A stretch of DNA of 64,000 bases from Cephalotus follicularis (GCA_001972305.1 BDDD01000362.1:117646-181645); one strand, 5' to 3'. Shown: positions 37,436 through 50,159, counted from the stretch's first letter. Translations and numbers: made by a program. The notes: generated by a model not told the origin, from the letters alone.

Positions 37436-40400
37436 TTATTATAAATTTAAAGGTTGATTTTTTTGAACTGTCAACATAATTTAACATGAGTGAAACAATG
37501 TGTCTTATAATTTAAACTTTATTAAGTCAAATGACAGTGTCTTTGATCAAACTAGAGTTAGGGACCAAAATGTCCAATAAACAAAATCTAAGGGTATTTT
37601 TTGGACTTTTTCTTTTTTATACGAAGAAACAAAAACACATTAATAATATTGATTAGCGAATAAACCACATTAACGGTCAATATCAAAACGAACTAAAAGA
37701 CAATTTGCATGGTCAATAGAAAGCGAAAATTCAACCATAATTAATAACAAAAAACTAAAAACAATAAAAAAATATATTATTGTAGAAATTAGTTTTGGGT
37801 TTATACTAAGTATTGAATCACATATATCACGAAAAAAATATGTTAGACACTTGTATAAGTTTTTAATTGAAATCGCACGATATATGATTGCTTAAGTTTA
37901 GACAATGACTCAATATCATCTCTAAAGAGTATCACAAAAAAAAATCGATGAACAAAAGACAAAGAACTATCGAATTCCAATATCTAAAAATAGCGCATGA
38001 TTGGTTCGTAGCATCAGTAAACACACACGATGCTGTAATTATGAGAAAAAAAATTAAGACGATAAAGAGACGGTAAGGTCTAGAGATTTTTTTTATCTCT
38101 AATATAAACAACACGTTTATGTCTGTTTATTTTTATATACTAAGTACGTGTAAGAGAAGAAAGGACTATAAATTAGGTTCTTGTTTAACGTTAATGAATA
38201 CATTTTCTTTGCTTTCTCTTTTTATTTTTTTTTAGTTGAGAATTTGTTCACCTTAGTTTTGTACAGATATGTAATCATGCACGTAATCTTGCAAATGGAA
38301 ACTAAATTCATTTTTTAAGTTCAAAGGAGAAGGTCTTATTGAATTTATAAAATTCTTCATACATCATTTATCTGTCATCTAATCAGATGACCCTTGAAGA
38401 TCGGACCAAGCCCAGTTGAAAATCTCGAACTCATTACCAACTTGGGCTTGACAACCTATCCCACCTCTCTTTAATCTGTATTTATTAATTCAATGATGTT
38501 TTGTGGTAACCCAGGTAAGGCCCAATAGAATAAGGTCTGGAGCCCATTCCAATCCATTGGCCCTTTATTTTATCAGTTGAGCACCCTAAGAAGCAAGAAC
38601 ACTCACTGAGACCTAAAGATTATCATAATCAACATTAGTTATATGGACAAACATCAAATTCTCCAAAGTAATTAGAAACAGTTCTAAATTGTTTAAATTA
38701 GAATTGAAGTAGTTTTCTCAAGTATAGTTGTTTATGATTGAATCCATCCACTATTTAATCTACAAAATGACTAAAACTCAATAATATCTATTCAATAAAC
38801 AAATTTCAAAATGTTTACAATACCCTAACATATTGCTAAATTTAGAAGAAAAAAATTAAATCTCATTCTTGTGTCTTCACACATGTGATCGATTTTAATT
38901 TGACGCATAATATTTGTTTTAATATGACACATAGAATTTGATTAATTTGACATTCGTTTTCACTCTCTATTACATAAATTAACAAAAATTATTAAAACGA
39001 CGATGTATTATCTATAATTGCTTATTGACGTATGGCTTAAAACAAAGTTGTTTTAATAACTTTCGTCACATTTCACATTTGTTATATTAAATTGAGACAA
39101 AATAAATCTTATGTGTTGAATTAAAATAGATCTCGTATACATGACACCTGAATCAAATTTGTCTAAAAAGACAAATTGTAATGATGAACTTGCTATTATG
39201 AAGAACTCTTGAGAATTTTGATGAAAAAAAAGGGGGGAAATTTTACTAACAAATAACTATGTAAAAACTTTGGAGCTGTATACAAATTTTGTTACTGCCT
39301 TTATAAATATATGTTGGTGTCTTGATATTCATATATATACCAAAAAGAAAAAGAAAAAAAAAAGAAGGAACAGAGATTTGGAAAGGAGTCAGAGATGGGG
39401 CCGTGGCAGTTGATGTTTTTATCCTCCTCCATGATGGGACAACGCAAGACGTTATCATCCATCGGATCTCTCACACGTGGAAGATTCTGAGAGAGTGATT
39501 GGCAGACACATCACGAGGAATTGTCTTACTACCTCGGCCATATTCTGCCTCCTTTTGTTGTCTTGTAGCTGTCACTTATCTTGTCCGAGTTAAAGATTCA
39601 TCATTTTAAGTATCTTACGTGGCAATTCCAGATCACACCACGTTAAACATCATTTATTGATCCATTTTGTTTTTTCTATTAAAGAACGTGGCAACATCTC
39701 ATTCATCGAGAGACATTTATTTAGGGATAACCCCACCCTAGCCTTGGACCAACTTAAACTGTGAGCGTTCAATATGGGAGACATTTAGCTTTCATCATTC
39801 CCCTACTCACAGTGGACTTCTCCCTCCATCTTTTCCTATTTGGGTTTACCTTTTTATACTTTCATTTAGCTTTTGATTCCCTAAGTTTGTACTTTATATT
39901 CATCACTTAATATGTCAGATGCCCGTAATCAAATTTATTCATCATTAAGCCTATCTTGGTAATGGGTCACCAAAATTATTATAATTAAAACTATATCGTG
40001 GGTAAAAGTATTACGATACAGAATTACATGTTTTGACAAAAATTTTAAGGGATTTTATTAATATCTCAAACCTGTTTTTTATTTTTTTTTTGCCAATCAC
40101 AAATTTTAATCCAACGTTAATATTAGGTTTCCAACAAAAATATTGTTCTAAATTTTTTATCAGATGCTTAATTTAAAAAAAAAAAATAAAGGTTAAAGAA
40201 TTTTGTTGGGCAAGACTTTCACTTAATATAGTTGTGGAAAAATCTGTTGTAGTTTTGTAAAGTGGATGAGACAAACATTTGAAAGAAAGAAGAGTTAATG
40301 ACTATCTTTCGGTTGTTAATTAATGCATCCATGCAACTGGAAAGTGGCAGCCTCCATTAATTTGTTTAGGAACAACGTACGCACCTCAAGCCATAGGAAA

Positions 40401-43400
40401 TAAAATTTAGAACATTTTGTTGTTCCTTAAATGTATGACAGTCCATGTTTGAAATCTATAATTACATTTTTGTACCTTATCTTCATTAATTTACACAAGA
40501 CAGGCCATAATAATATCAAAATTACTTGATACCCATTTGAATCTCTGAAATTTGTTACATTAGGTTATAACTTTATATGGTTAAACGAATAATAGATAAG
40601 AATTTGGGTTCAATTATAACTTAAGTAATCGATTGTTAATATCTATAAAACGTAAAATAAAAACGATTTATATCATTCTTTAAAATCATTTATAGGTAGC
40701 GAGAGTGACAAAATAGTGAACGGGTTTGAGTTCAATAAGAAATAATTGTGATGATAAAAAGTTTACAAAATTCAGATCTAAAGGTAATGTATAAAATTAA
40801 CGGGAATGTATTTGGTCATAAATAACTAAGAGTGGAAGTGTCTAGTGGGTATGTATGGATGGTCTTTATCTCATTAAGCAGTTAAGGTGATGGGGACAAA
40901 GGCCACCAACATTTGACGTGGGTCATTTTGGATTAATATCTTTGATGTATGGGATTTTCACTTCAAATGATATGTTAGGGAAGGTGGGCTCAATGTGACG
41001 TTTGGTTTTTGTTGTTTCTTCCGCAACCAACTCTCAACTCTCAATTCTTCACATTCACATATACATATCAAACACAGAAGTGGTCCTTCACTCCATGGCC
41101 AGCCAGTGTTTTGGTTCATTAGTCTCTTTCTATGTTCTCTGTAACAATATTCACAAAGTGGCTTGATTTATAACACACATGCCCCACCAAAAAGTAAGGA
41201 ACAAAATGTTTCCAATTCTGGTAAGCCTTGCACATGTGGTAACACAATTTTGAGTAACAAAACAATCCATTAGGACCTCAATCATTTTATGACTAAATTC
41301 AAAATCCTAAATATACCCTTTTCACTCTACATATATATAAAAGAAATAGACTTTCGATAGTGTGATGGTTATAAAAGTGCGTGAGAAAATTCAAACTCGA
41401 TACATTGTTATTTAGAGATTAAAAGTTTTATCATCCGAGTCATCATTTCTGATTTATCTAATTGTTTTATATTCCTTACATCATAATCATTTTTTAGGAT
41501 AGATTCATATTCATAAGGTAAATCAATTTTCGATTCATAACTTTTATTATTTTCTTTAAAAGATAATAGTTATTTTCTTTTCCCTTGAATTCGAATTTAA
41601 ATAACTTTTTTTTATAAATTCAATCATTTGTTATGATAATTTATACATATAGATTATATGTATCAATTTTTAGATGAATTAGATACCTTCAAATATTTTA
41701 TCATATCATAAAAATTTTAAACGTTAAATGAAATTGTTTCAAGTAGGACTCACTTATAATTTATCTGCATGTAAATGCACCGCAACCCTTTTATTCATCT
41801 ACTTGTGCGCTTTACATTAAGTTTTAATGAGCACTACTACGAAGTAACGAACATGATGCAAGACCCATCTTTTCAAAATCATTATAAGTGGGCCAAACAT
41901 ATAACCCTATAATTCAAATGCATGTGCAAAAACCCTGTTCATCAATTGTAATGACACTGATGTGAGGGGTTTATCTAGTTCATTATGGAGGACAAAACTT
42001 ACATATCTAAACCAAGCAAAGCCTTATCAATCCTTTTTTATTATTATTATTATTATTTCAAAAACAACCAAACAAGACATGTCAATTTTGGTTTTGTTGG
42101 ATATTGGGTAGGTCATACAAAATATGTGCTTCCTCAGCTTAAGCTCAGACAAATTACTAATGTGAAAGTAAATTAGTAGTAGTCATATAATTTTCTAATT
42201 CACATCTATCAAACATCATTTTTTTAAAATTTAAAATAAAATGTAGGTAGGAAGGAAGAGTTTGAATCGTATTGATTAAATAAAGTTAATAAGAACGTTT
42301 ATACATATAACAATCGCTCGTAACTTTTTTTTTAAATAAAAACGAGAAATTTTCTCTTAAGACAATATTTGTATTAGAAGTAAAGAGTATTAGGCTTGAG
42401 TCCCAACAGGTACATTTGGGTTAGTTAATGAGTGTGTTCACATAATTGACTTGGATTCCAATCATCTAAATATTATCCAATTGTCAATGTGTTAGTCTCT
42501 TTCACTATCAGGTTATTTTGTACTTACTTGTTTAATCTCAAATGTAGAAATCTGGTGTGGGATCAATCAATAGTGGTTTTATATTAGTAGTAGTTTCCAT
42601 GACGTGTCTATGTGTGTGCATTATAGTTGTAGAGACTTAAATGGTGTCATTGTTTGATCAAACAGAGTTACACAACAAAAAAAATGTATAGTTGCATTGA
42701 ATGCTTAGATTCTACTTAGTAGTTAATTAAGTGGGGGTGAGGTCATCCTTCACGGATTTGTGGTTTCTGTTAGGAAAAAGTGAAGAGAGAAAAGAAATAC
42801 GTATTGGGCTTTACTGATATTTTAGTTCCCAATAAAAGTAAAAAGAGGCCCAACAATCTGGTTTTACTTTTGGGTCAAGCCCTCCAGTCTCTCATTAGTC
42901 ATTAGTCATTATGTGATAAATTAAAAAGAAAAGAAAGAAAAATAGTTACCACGGCAGCTTCCTCTGACGCGACAGAGAAGAAATTGGTATCCTCTAAATT
43001 ACAACCTCACGCGCCTCTTTATGTCTAATGTTATTAATCATTTTATATCACAAATGTTTTATAAATAATTTTTTTAAATATTATTAATCATTAATATTAA
43101 TCATCAATAATGTACTTGAAAAACATTACTAATTTACTATCGTATATACACAAAGAAGCGAAAAACAATAAAATTTAATATATTGTACAATATGATTATA
43201 AAATTGTAAATTTAAGATTCCGAACAAAGAGATATCATGAATTTTTATGATGATTTAATTAATTACGAACTTTAAGTTAGATTATTTTTCAAGACTTCAC
43301 ATCAACTTAATTAATATATTATCATTATCTCCCAGACAATTAGATATCCAACCCTTGCCCTTCGTTAATCATGTTAGAAAAAAGTTGGAATATGTCTTAA

Positions 43401-43620
43401 TAGAAAGTATTTTTAAATTGTAATTTTATTTGATATTTCAAATTAACCAACATGATGTATAGGTTATTATCTCATCTTGTTTTGGTCCTAATCATACCAT
43501 ATGTATGCCGCAATTTTGTACACAAATTGTGATGCCATGTGCTTAGCCTTTTACCTTTTATTTTAAAATTATTTATCTTTTAAATTCATTTATTATTTTA
43601 ACCTTTTAAATTGTAAATGA
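37436..43620. other. Long AT-rich spacer without recognised genes
   Basis: About 6.2 kb with only short ORFs that lack domain-like sequence. G-box-type ACGTG words at about 39475 and 39617 and a (TTA)n microsatellite near 42036-42058 are the only marked points. Unrecognised MITEs or lineage-specific non-coding RNAs cannot be excluded by eye. Confidence 0.6.
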
Positions 43621-43784
43621 GGTACGTGTGGGGTTGCAAGGGGCTCAGACCGGTCTGAACCGGCGACAGGATGTCCGGTTCTTGAACCGGACCGCTTTTG
43701 TCACGGTCCGGTTCATGGAGCTAAAAAATGAGAACCGAACCGGTCCGTGAACCTTAACCATGAGTGAGACGCGCCGATCCAGGC

Positions 43785-44040
43785 CGGTTCGGTTCATATT
43801 CACGTTGACGCGTATGTATGACATTGACGCTAATGTCATTTGAGCTGTTATGCGTCAACGCTATCTTATGACTATGATGAGGAGGAATGCTTTTCATCTT
43901 GTGCGTCAACGCTATATATTAGCGTTAACGTCATGTTTTTGCGTCTATGATGACATCAACGCCTATATCGTCTGTATCAAATGGTACACGATAAGCGTTA
44001 ACGTATAAGTTAGACGTCGACGCCTACGGGTCGAGTATAT
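43785..44040. repeat. hAT left GCGTYRACGC palindrome array
   Basis: About eight variants of GCGTCAACGC or GACGTCGACGCC between the outer ACCGGTTC zone and the plus-strand ORF leader. The central GTYRAC is self-complementary, so the words read the same on both strands. Confidence 0.85.
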
Positions 44041-44162
44041 AATGCTCTGTGCGTTTTCGTCGACTCTTACTTGTTTTGGCGTTGAAATCCCTAATTTCCC
44101 TCTCTCTGCTTTCTCTAAAATTCGATCCCTAAACCTAAAAATCTTGAATCTTTTCCTTCACT

Positions 44163-45323
44163 ATGCCGAAGACCAAACACTTATCAGATGGAGGGAAGCT
44201 ATCTGCTGGTCAGAGATTCAAGAGCTCTTATGGTGGGAGAAAAGTGCTATGTGGAAGGACTGTTGATTTCTCCTTCACTACAGGTGATAAGTTTAATCTA
44301 GAATAATGGTTTGATGTTTTAGGTTGGAAAGATTATTTTACGATTAATGCTCCATATTATATAGAATCTGTTAAAGAATTTTATAGCAATTTGAGTAATG
44401 TAGAAGATGATTGCAATGATGTTTTGGAATTGAAGACTAAGGTTAATAGAGTAGTTATTAAGTTTGATGATAAGATTCTAGGTCAGATTTTGAATGTACC
44501 TGCTACTGGATCAAAGTTTTTTGAAACTAAGAAATGGCCGGAGGATCCAGAATTAGTTTTGGAGGATTGTCTTAGAGTGTTCTACCCTAATGAGAATGTT
44601 TTTGGAGGCATGGCCAAGCCTATCAATCTCCTTGGTCCTGAGCATAGGCTGCTCCACCACATAACTGCCACTCACATTCTACCTACCTCCGGTGGGCATG
44701 AAAATATGAGTTACCAAGACTTGTATATTATGTGGCACGTTGTGACTGGTAACCCATTGAACCTCCCTCATTTAATCATGAAGAACATGTTAAGAGCAAC
44801 TTCTAAAGTTGAATGTGCATTGTCATACGGTATGGTAATCACCAAGATTCTCTCTCACTTTGGGATAGTGTTTGGGAATGAAGTTGCATCGAGGCTAGAT
44901 GTTGGAGACATCTATAATGCGTCTTCCTTGAAGAGAATGGGATGGAAGAGAGTGTTTGATTCTGAGAAAAGTGTTCAATGGCTGCCCAAGGAAGGTGGAA
45001 GAAAAAGAAAAAGAGTTGAAGGTGAAGGTGATGAGGATGTTAAAGAGCAAGGACAAGCTCAAAGAAAGAAGCAAACCCTTGCACCACAGATGCAGCAAGG
45101 TCAAGCAAGTAGCAGCAGCAAGGCGTCTACGACCATGGATCTTGTGGCGGATTATCTGAAGAAGTTGAATATGAAGATGGATAATTTGAGAGGGGAATTT
45201 CTTGACCTCTTTGATGATACACATAGAAAACTTAGAAGACTGGAGAAGAAGATGATTGCCAAAGGTCTTATTGAAGTTGCTGACCTCTCATCTTCGGAAG
45301 AAGAAGAATCGGAAGAAGAATGA
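44163..45323 (+). pseudogene. hAT-borne ORF, putative plant transposon protein domain
   Basis: From the ATG at 44163 (MPKTKHLSDGGKLSAG) one frame runs to the stop at 45323, about 386 codons, interrupted by a single TAA at 44304-44306. The 310-codon open part from 44391 has FDDKILGQILNVPATGSKFFE, then HHITATHILPTSGGHENMSY, LYIMWHVVTGNPLNLPHLI and GMVITKILSHFGI. This resembles the 'putative plant transposon protein' domain (PF20167 from memory) found in many plant repeats. A basic KRKRVEG stretch looks like a nuclear signal. A Gln/Ser linker, a charged helical tail (KMDNLRGEFLDLFDDTHRKL) and an acidic end (SSEEEESEEE) follow. Function is unknown. The long near-intact frame suggests recent constraint. 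The tail is homologous to that after the hAT transposase. Confidence 0.75.
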
Positions 45324-46365
45324 GGAGATAATGTGAACACTTGATTCATACATTGCATTTTCTGTTTTTAAACATTTGGTTTATATCATTTGTAAAACTT
45401 TTATTTTGTATCAAATTTTCAGTTCTCTTGATGTTATATTATCATGTTTCATACTTGATCTTATATATGGTTATGATGAGATGTTTGTGTAATGTGTATG
45501 CTTATGTTGTTAAGAGTATGTATCAAATGTTTTTAAATTGATATCATATATGCAAAGGTTATGTTTGACAGTTATGCATCAAATGTACCTGTAGGCAAAT
45601 GTTTGACAGTTATGCATCAAAGTATGTATCAAATGAAAACAATTTTATATATGTTATGAATCAAATGTTTGACAGTTATGCATGAGATGTTATATATGTT
45701 ATATATGCCTATGGGTATGTTTGAATATCAAGATGGTATAAATTGATATCATATGTGCATCAAATGCTTGAAAGGTTATGTTTGAAAGGGGTAGAGTTAG
45801 GGTTGAAAGGTTATGCTTATGTTTGAAAGGAGTATAGTTATGTTTGACAAGAAAAATTGCAAGTGAAAACAAGCAATATGTGCATTCTGTCTTATTGGCG
45901 TCAACGACTATATCTTAGGCGTCAACGTGCTGGGCATGAATATGAGTTTCTGGGCTTTTGAAGATGATTTTCGTCAACGCCTTTAATGATTGACGTCGAC
46001 GTGCTGGGAATTTCATTATCCGCGTCAACTCCTTAAGTAAGACGTCAACGCAAAAAGGTGAAACGTCAACGCCAAAATGTGCAATTTTGGACAGTAGCTT
46101 TGGACGTTAACGTTAAGCATTCTTAGCGTCAACACTTATGATTAAAACGTCAACGCCATTTTTAGATGTCAACGCAGAAGAAAGCACAATGCGGACTTGA
46201 ATGTTAACACGAAAAGTAAAAGGAGTCAACACAAATGACATCCACGTCAACGTCATACTTACGCGTCAACGTGAATAAAGATATTTAGCATTTTGAAAAA
46301 TAAAACATCAATTGAATTCAAGAAGATCACAATTTAATATTTGAACGTTAGAAAAACATCAAAAG
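45324..46365. other. hAT central intergenic region
   Basis: Region between the two convergent ORFs. The first half is AT-rich with scattered GTTTGACAGTTATGCATCAAA-like near-repeats (about 45565-45700). The second half holds the third palindrome array (45893-46275). Confidence 0.7.
45893..46275. repeat. hAT central GCGTCAACGC palindrome array
   Basis: About fifteen variants (GGCGTCAACGAC, GACGTCAACGC, AACGTCAACGCC and similar) at irregular spacing. It is the same word class as at the two ends of the element, but located between the two genes. Confidence 0.85.
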
Positions 46366-46576
46366 TTAAGTACATATTAAAAAAACAGCCAATTCTTCTT
46401 CCGATTCGTCTTCTTTAGATGAGGAGATGTGATCAGCAGCTTCAATAATTCTTTTGGCAATCAACTTCTTCTCAAGTCTCCTTTGTCTTATGTGTTGATC
46501 GTCAAAAAGGTCAAGAAACTCCTCTCGTATATGGTCCATCTTTCTGTTCATCTTCCTCGAATTCTTGGCGATGTAG
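46366..46576 (-). pseudogene. Tail segment homologous to the plus-strand ORF C-terminus
   Basis: Minus-strand sequence directly behind the transposase stop and in the same frame as the transposase C-terminus. It includes KMDHIREEFLDLFDDQH, RRLEKKLIAK and SSKEDESEEE, and aligns residue by residue with the end of the plus-strand ORF (KMDNLRGEFLDLFDDTH, RRLEKKMIAK, SSEEEESEEE). It therefore forms an inverted repeat with about 45150-45325 at DNA level. It may once have been a C-terminal extension of the transposase. Confidence 0.85.
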
Positions 46577-46578
46577 TT

Positions 46579-48716
46579 TTATTCGTCACTACCACCTCTA
46601 TCTTCGTCTATAATATTTTGAATCCTCCTATCTTGAACGATCCAATCTTTCAAGCAAACACAAATCTCCACTGTTTTTGCTTTCAATCGCCCTATTCTCT
46701 CATATAAAACCCTACCATCTACAGAAAAAGCAGATTCGGATGCTACTGTGGACACAAGAGCTGTTAGTATATCACGTGCCATTATAGAAAGAATTGGATA
46801 AAAAATATGTTGTTTTTGCCACCATTGTAAAAGATCTAAGGACGCTCTATCTTCTTTATTAATGAACTGGATATTAATATTAAGGTAATGTTGTAGTTCA
46901 GTATTTGTATTAACCATACTACTACTACTACTACTACTACTACTACCAACTCCATAAGCAATTATATCAAAGAAATCTATGGGATCATTACCACTACTAC
47001 TAACATTTTATTGATATTCATTTTCAACACTATATTTTTTAACATATGTATCAAATGCATCATGTAACAATTGAGTAATCTCATTATCATCTAATTGTAT
47101 TGGATTACCTTTGCTCATGCATATTTGACATTTGTTTGCAATAATAACATACCTTGTAATTTTATTCTTGGATCCATTATAGCAGCCAAACAAAATAAAG
47201 GTCGAATTGTTTCCCAATATTTTAGAAATTTTTCTTTCATTACATCACAAGTATCTATAAAATTATTTTCCACCCTATATTTAGCAAAAACTTCACAAAT
47301 TTTCCACAATTTACCAACGACTAAATTTGTAGTAATATAACAAGAATCAGAAAATAGATCAGTTAATTCTTTAAATTTTTCTAAAATTTGGGTCATAACA
47401 TAACAAGTTGTCCAATCTCTATTAGATATTTCAAAATAAGAAGAATATGCAGTCATGTGCATACCTATGAATGCATTTATTGGTAATCTAAATTCATAAG
47501 CACGCAATAAATATTTCATAAGTAGAATTCCACCTATGTGTTACAGTATGTACCAAATTTTTATATTTCAAACCACATTCATTACAAAGTTGTTTAAATG
47601 TTTGTTTTCTTACACCCGATTGGGCTATAAAGGTAATAATACTTGTAATTTTTTGTACTTGTTCTCCAACAAAAAGTAAATCATCTTGAACAATCAAATT
47701 AATAATATGACATACACATCTAACATGAAATAATTTACCATTTAATATGGGATCAAAAATACCTCTTAACTGTCTAACAGCAGCATCATTATTAGTAGCA
47801 TTATCAAAACTAATAGAATTTTTTTTTCCTCAATTCCAAACTCACGAGTTGTTTCTATTATAGAGGTAGCTATATTATGACCGGTGTGAGGATAATCCAA
47901 ATTTTTAAATGCAATAATTCTTTTTTGTAATAACCAGTTTTCGTCAATATAATGTGTAGTTATACAAATAAAACTTTTTTCTCGTGTTTGTGCTCCAAAC
48001 ATCAGACGTGGGAGATAGAAATATTTGTAAAAGAAGAAATTAATTTAGCCTTGTGTTCTTCATAAATAATAAGACAATCACTTTTAAAGGTAGTTCTTGA
48101 ATATAATTCCGCCTGAGGATTAAAAACTTCATGTACTAGATCACGGAAAAAAAATTGAGTCAACATGGGAAAATGGTAATTCATTGCCTATAATATAATA
48201 AACTAATTTTCTTCTATGATTTTTATCGGTAAATCTGAAAGTAAGTAATTTATTATCACCACTGACCTGACTAAATTGGAGTTGGGTTTGGCCCGAACCT
48301 TTAACACTATGTTGTTCCAAGCATTTTACTAAATGCATCTTATAAGTTCCCGTACCACCCCCACTTGTATAAGCATAATCCTTAGTCTTACATACATTGC
48401 AAAAGACTCGTTTCTTCTCATTCCCGACATCTCTAATCTCCATGTGCTTCCATATGCCAGATTTTTGTTTCCCCCATTTGTTAGGATGGTTCTTCTCGGA
48501 TTGTAGGGATGTTCCACCGATCGCAGCATCCGATGGCGTATCTTCATCCAAGTCAAAAAATTTATTACCTGGTGGAGGAGGTTGTTGCATCATGTGGGCC
48601 ATTTGGTCGTCGTCAGAAGGAAGTTCCACATCCGCCAAGTCGAACGCGGTGGTGGATGTAGAACCCACATTCTCGGTCCTCCTTGCTTGTTTCCTTGCTC
48701 TTGATGTTGAATCCAT
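46579..48716 (-). pseudogene. hAT transposase with BED zinc finger
   Basis: Minus-strand start at 48716 (MDSTSRARKQARRTENVG). A BED-type zinc finger lies at about residues 80-135 (KSGIWKHME...CNVCKTK...HLVKCLEQH). The middle has hAT-like text (THRWNSTYE, FCLAAIMDPRIK). The hAT dimerisation domain is at the end (ILSIMARDILTALVSTVASESAFSVDGRVL, then RLKAKTVEICVCLKDWI). About 710 codons would be usual for the family. The frame is broken by several shifts (for example near 48000, 47700 and 47180) and by a TAA near 47008. A run of AGT codons (46917-46946) encodes a Ser stretch before the C-terminal part. The protein would bind subterminal repeats and excise the element. Confidence 0.9.
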
Positions 48717-49004
48717 TATAATTGAAATATGTAATTAACTAATAATTAAAAAATAAGTAAGATGATAAATTATAAAAGTTAATACACTATAAGACAATGT
48801 AGTACACTAAAACTCTATAATTTTGACAAAAATTGATTGCAATGTTGATTTCTGTTGATTATTGTTGTTTTTCAATGATTCAACCTTTATTTATAGCCTT
48901 CATATTGAATATAGCCATTGGAATCATCTTCTAGCCGTTGGAATCACTTTAGGAAAACGAAATCTCCACTAAAAACTAGCCGTTATTTTTGTCTGTTTGA
49001 TTTT

Positions 49005-49365
49005 ACGTCGACGCTTACTCTTAGCGTTGACGTCAATGACCTTGTGCGTTAACTCCAATGGTTCTTCGCGTTGACTCCAATAGCCGCTTTCTGATTTTTG
49101 CTTCATTCACGTCGACGCCTTTTAATAGCGTTGACTCGAATGTCATTTGTGTTGACTCAATTTGCCTTATGCGTTAACGTCCACACCTACTGTCCATTTT
49201 TTGCACCTTAGGCGTTGACGTCTAAATATTGGAGTTGACGTTTTCATATTGGAGTTGACGCCAAAAATACAATTCCCAGCGCGTTGACGAGGATCATCCT
49301 GAATCAATTCATGTTGTAGCCCTCAACGTTGACGCCAATATCCTAGGCGTTGACGCCAATATCAC
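49005..49365. repeat. hAT right GCGTTGACGC palindrome array
   Basis: About fourteen variants (GCGTTGACGCC, GCGTTAACTCC, GAGTTGACGCC and similar) between the transposase start and the ACCGGTTC-rich right end. Confidence 0.85.
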
Positions 49366-49541
49366 TGTCCGGCCCGGTTCAACGGTTCCTGACACCCTGA
49401 ACCGGGCTGGACCGTATTGCCCGAACCGGTTTAACCATGAACCGGTCACGTAGCATACGGTCCGGACTGGTTCAAGGGCCAGACGGGCCCATCCGGGCCC
49501 TTCACGGTTTTAACTGGCCCACTTGCAACCCTAGGTACGTG

Positions 49542-50159
49542 ATAATCTCACTTTATATTTTTTGTAAAATTTGGTGGCATGTGAATCATATTTGAGGCAT
49601 GACAAATACTCTCTTTATAGAATTATTTGTCCATACTTGTTTTCCAGGTCTGCTAGAGGGATCGATGTAAATATCTTCAAATATATAATAAGTCCATGAA
49701 TTAAGAGTTGCAAATAACAAATCTGAATTTTTTAACGAGGACTCTCAATTAAACAAAATAATATTATAATTATGTATTTTGCAAAAAAGAAAAAAAGAAC
49801 GAAAGAAAAGTGGATATTGATTAAAATCTATTTTCCAAAATTTTGAGACCACTAGGGTCTCTTGGTAGATGGTTATCTTAACATAGCAATGTTAGATATA
49901 GGATAAGATAACCCCTAAAATATAAAATGTCCAATAATGCCTAAGATTATTCAAAATGAGGGTAATGTGATACTTTCAATATGGAATGGTATCTTAAATG
50001 ACCAAAAAAAAGGTTGATAAAATTTTTTAATATACCAAAAATACTCTACACTTGCATCACATCCTTCGTTAAATTATCAGGTTTGAGGCTAATTTTATCA
50101 TTTTATAAACAATACATGGTTTTGGTTATATAACATTGCAATATATCAATCACATATAT
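49542..50159. other. Non-coding spacer
   Basis: AT-rich sequence between the hAT target duplication and the Gypsy-type LTR block. GGGTCTCTTGGTAGATGG near 49857 looks faintly like a MITE edge, but no partner could be established. Confidence 0.55.

Larger units (their letters stand above)
43629..49533 (-). mobile_element. hAT transposon, full length, 8-bp TSD GGTACGTG
   Basis: Left terminus TGGGGTTGCAAG and right terminus CTTGCAACCCTA are inverted repeats with one mismatch in 12. GGTACGTG flanks both sides (43621-43628 and 49534-49541), an 8-bp target duplication characteristic of hAT elements. Inside the termini both ends are rich in ACCGGTTC/GGTCCGG words, then in GCGTYRACGC-like palindromes. 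Coding content is a plus-strand ORF at 44163-45323 and a minus-strand transposase at 48716-46579, arranged convergently. The element is whole in length but both genes carry inactivating changes, so it could move only if served in trans. Confidence 0.93.

Noticed and set aside
39246-39480. Possible promoter or gene remnant with G-box words
   Set aside because: ACGTG words occur, but no downstream coding sequence or exon pattern follows.
43645-43839. Minus-strand ORF rich in Arg/Thr near the hAT left end
   Set aside because: It is made of the ACCGGTTC subterminal repeats of the transposon.
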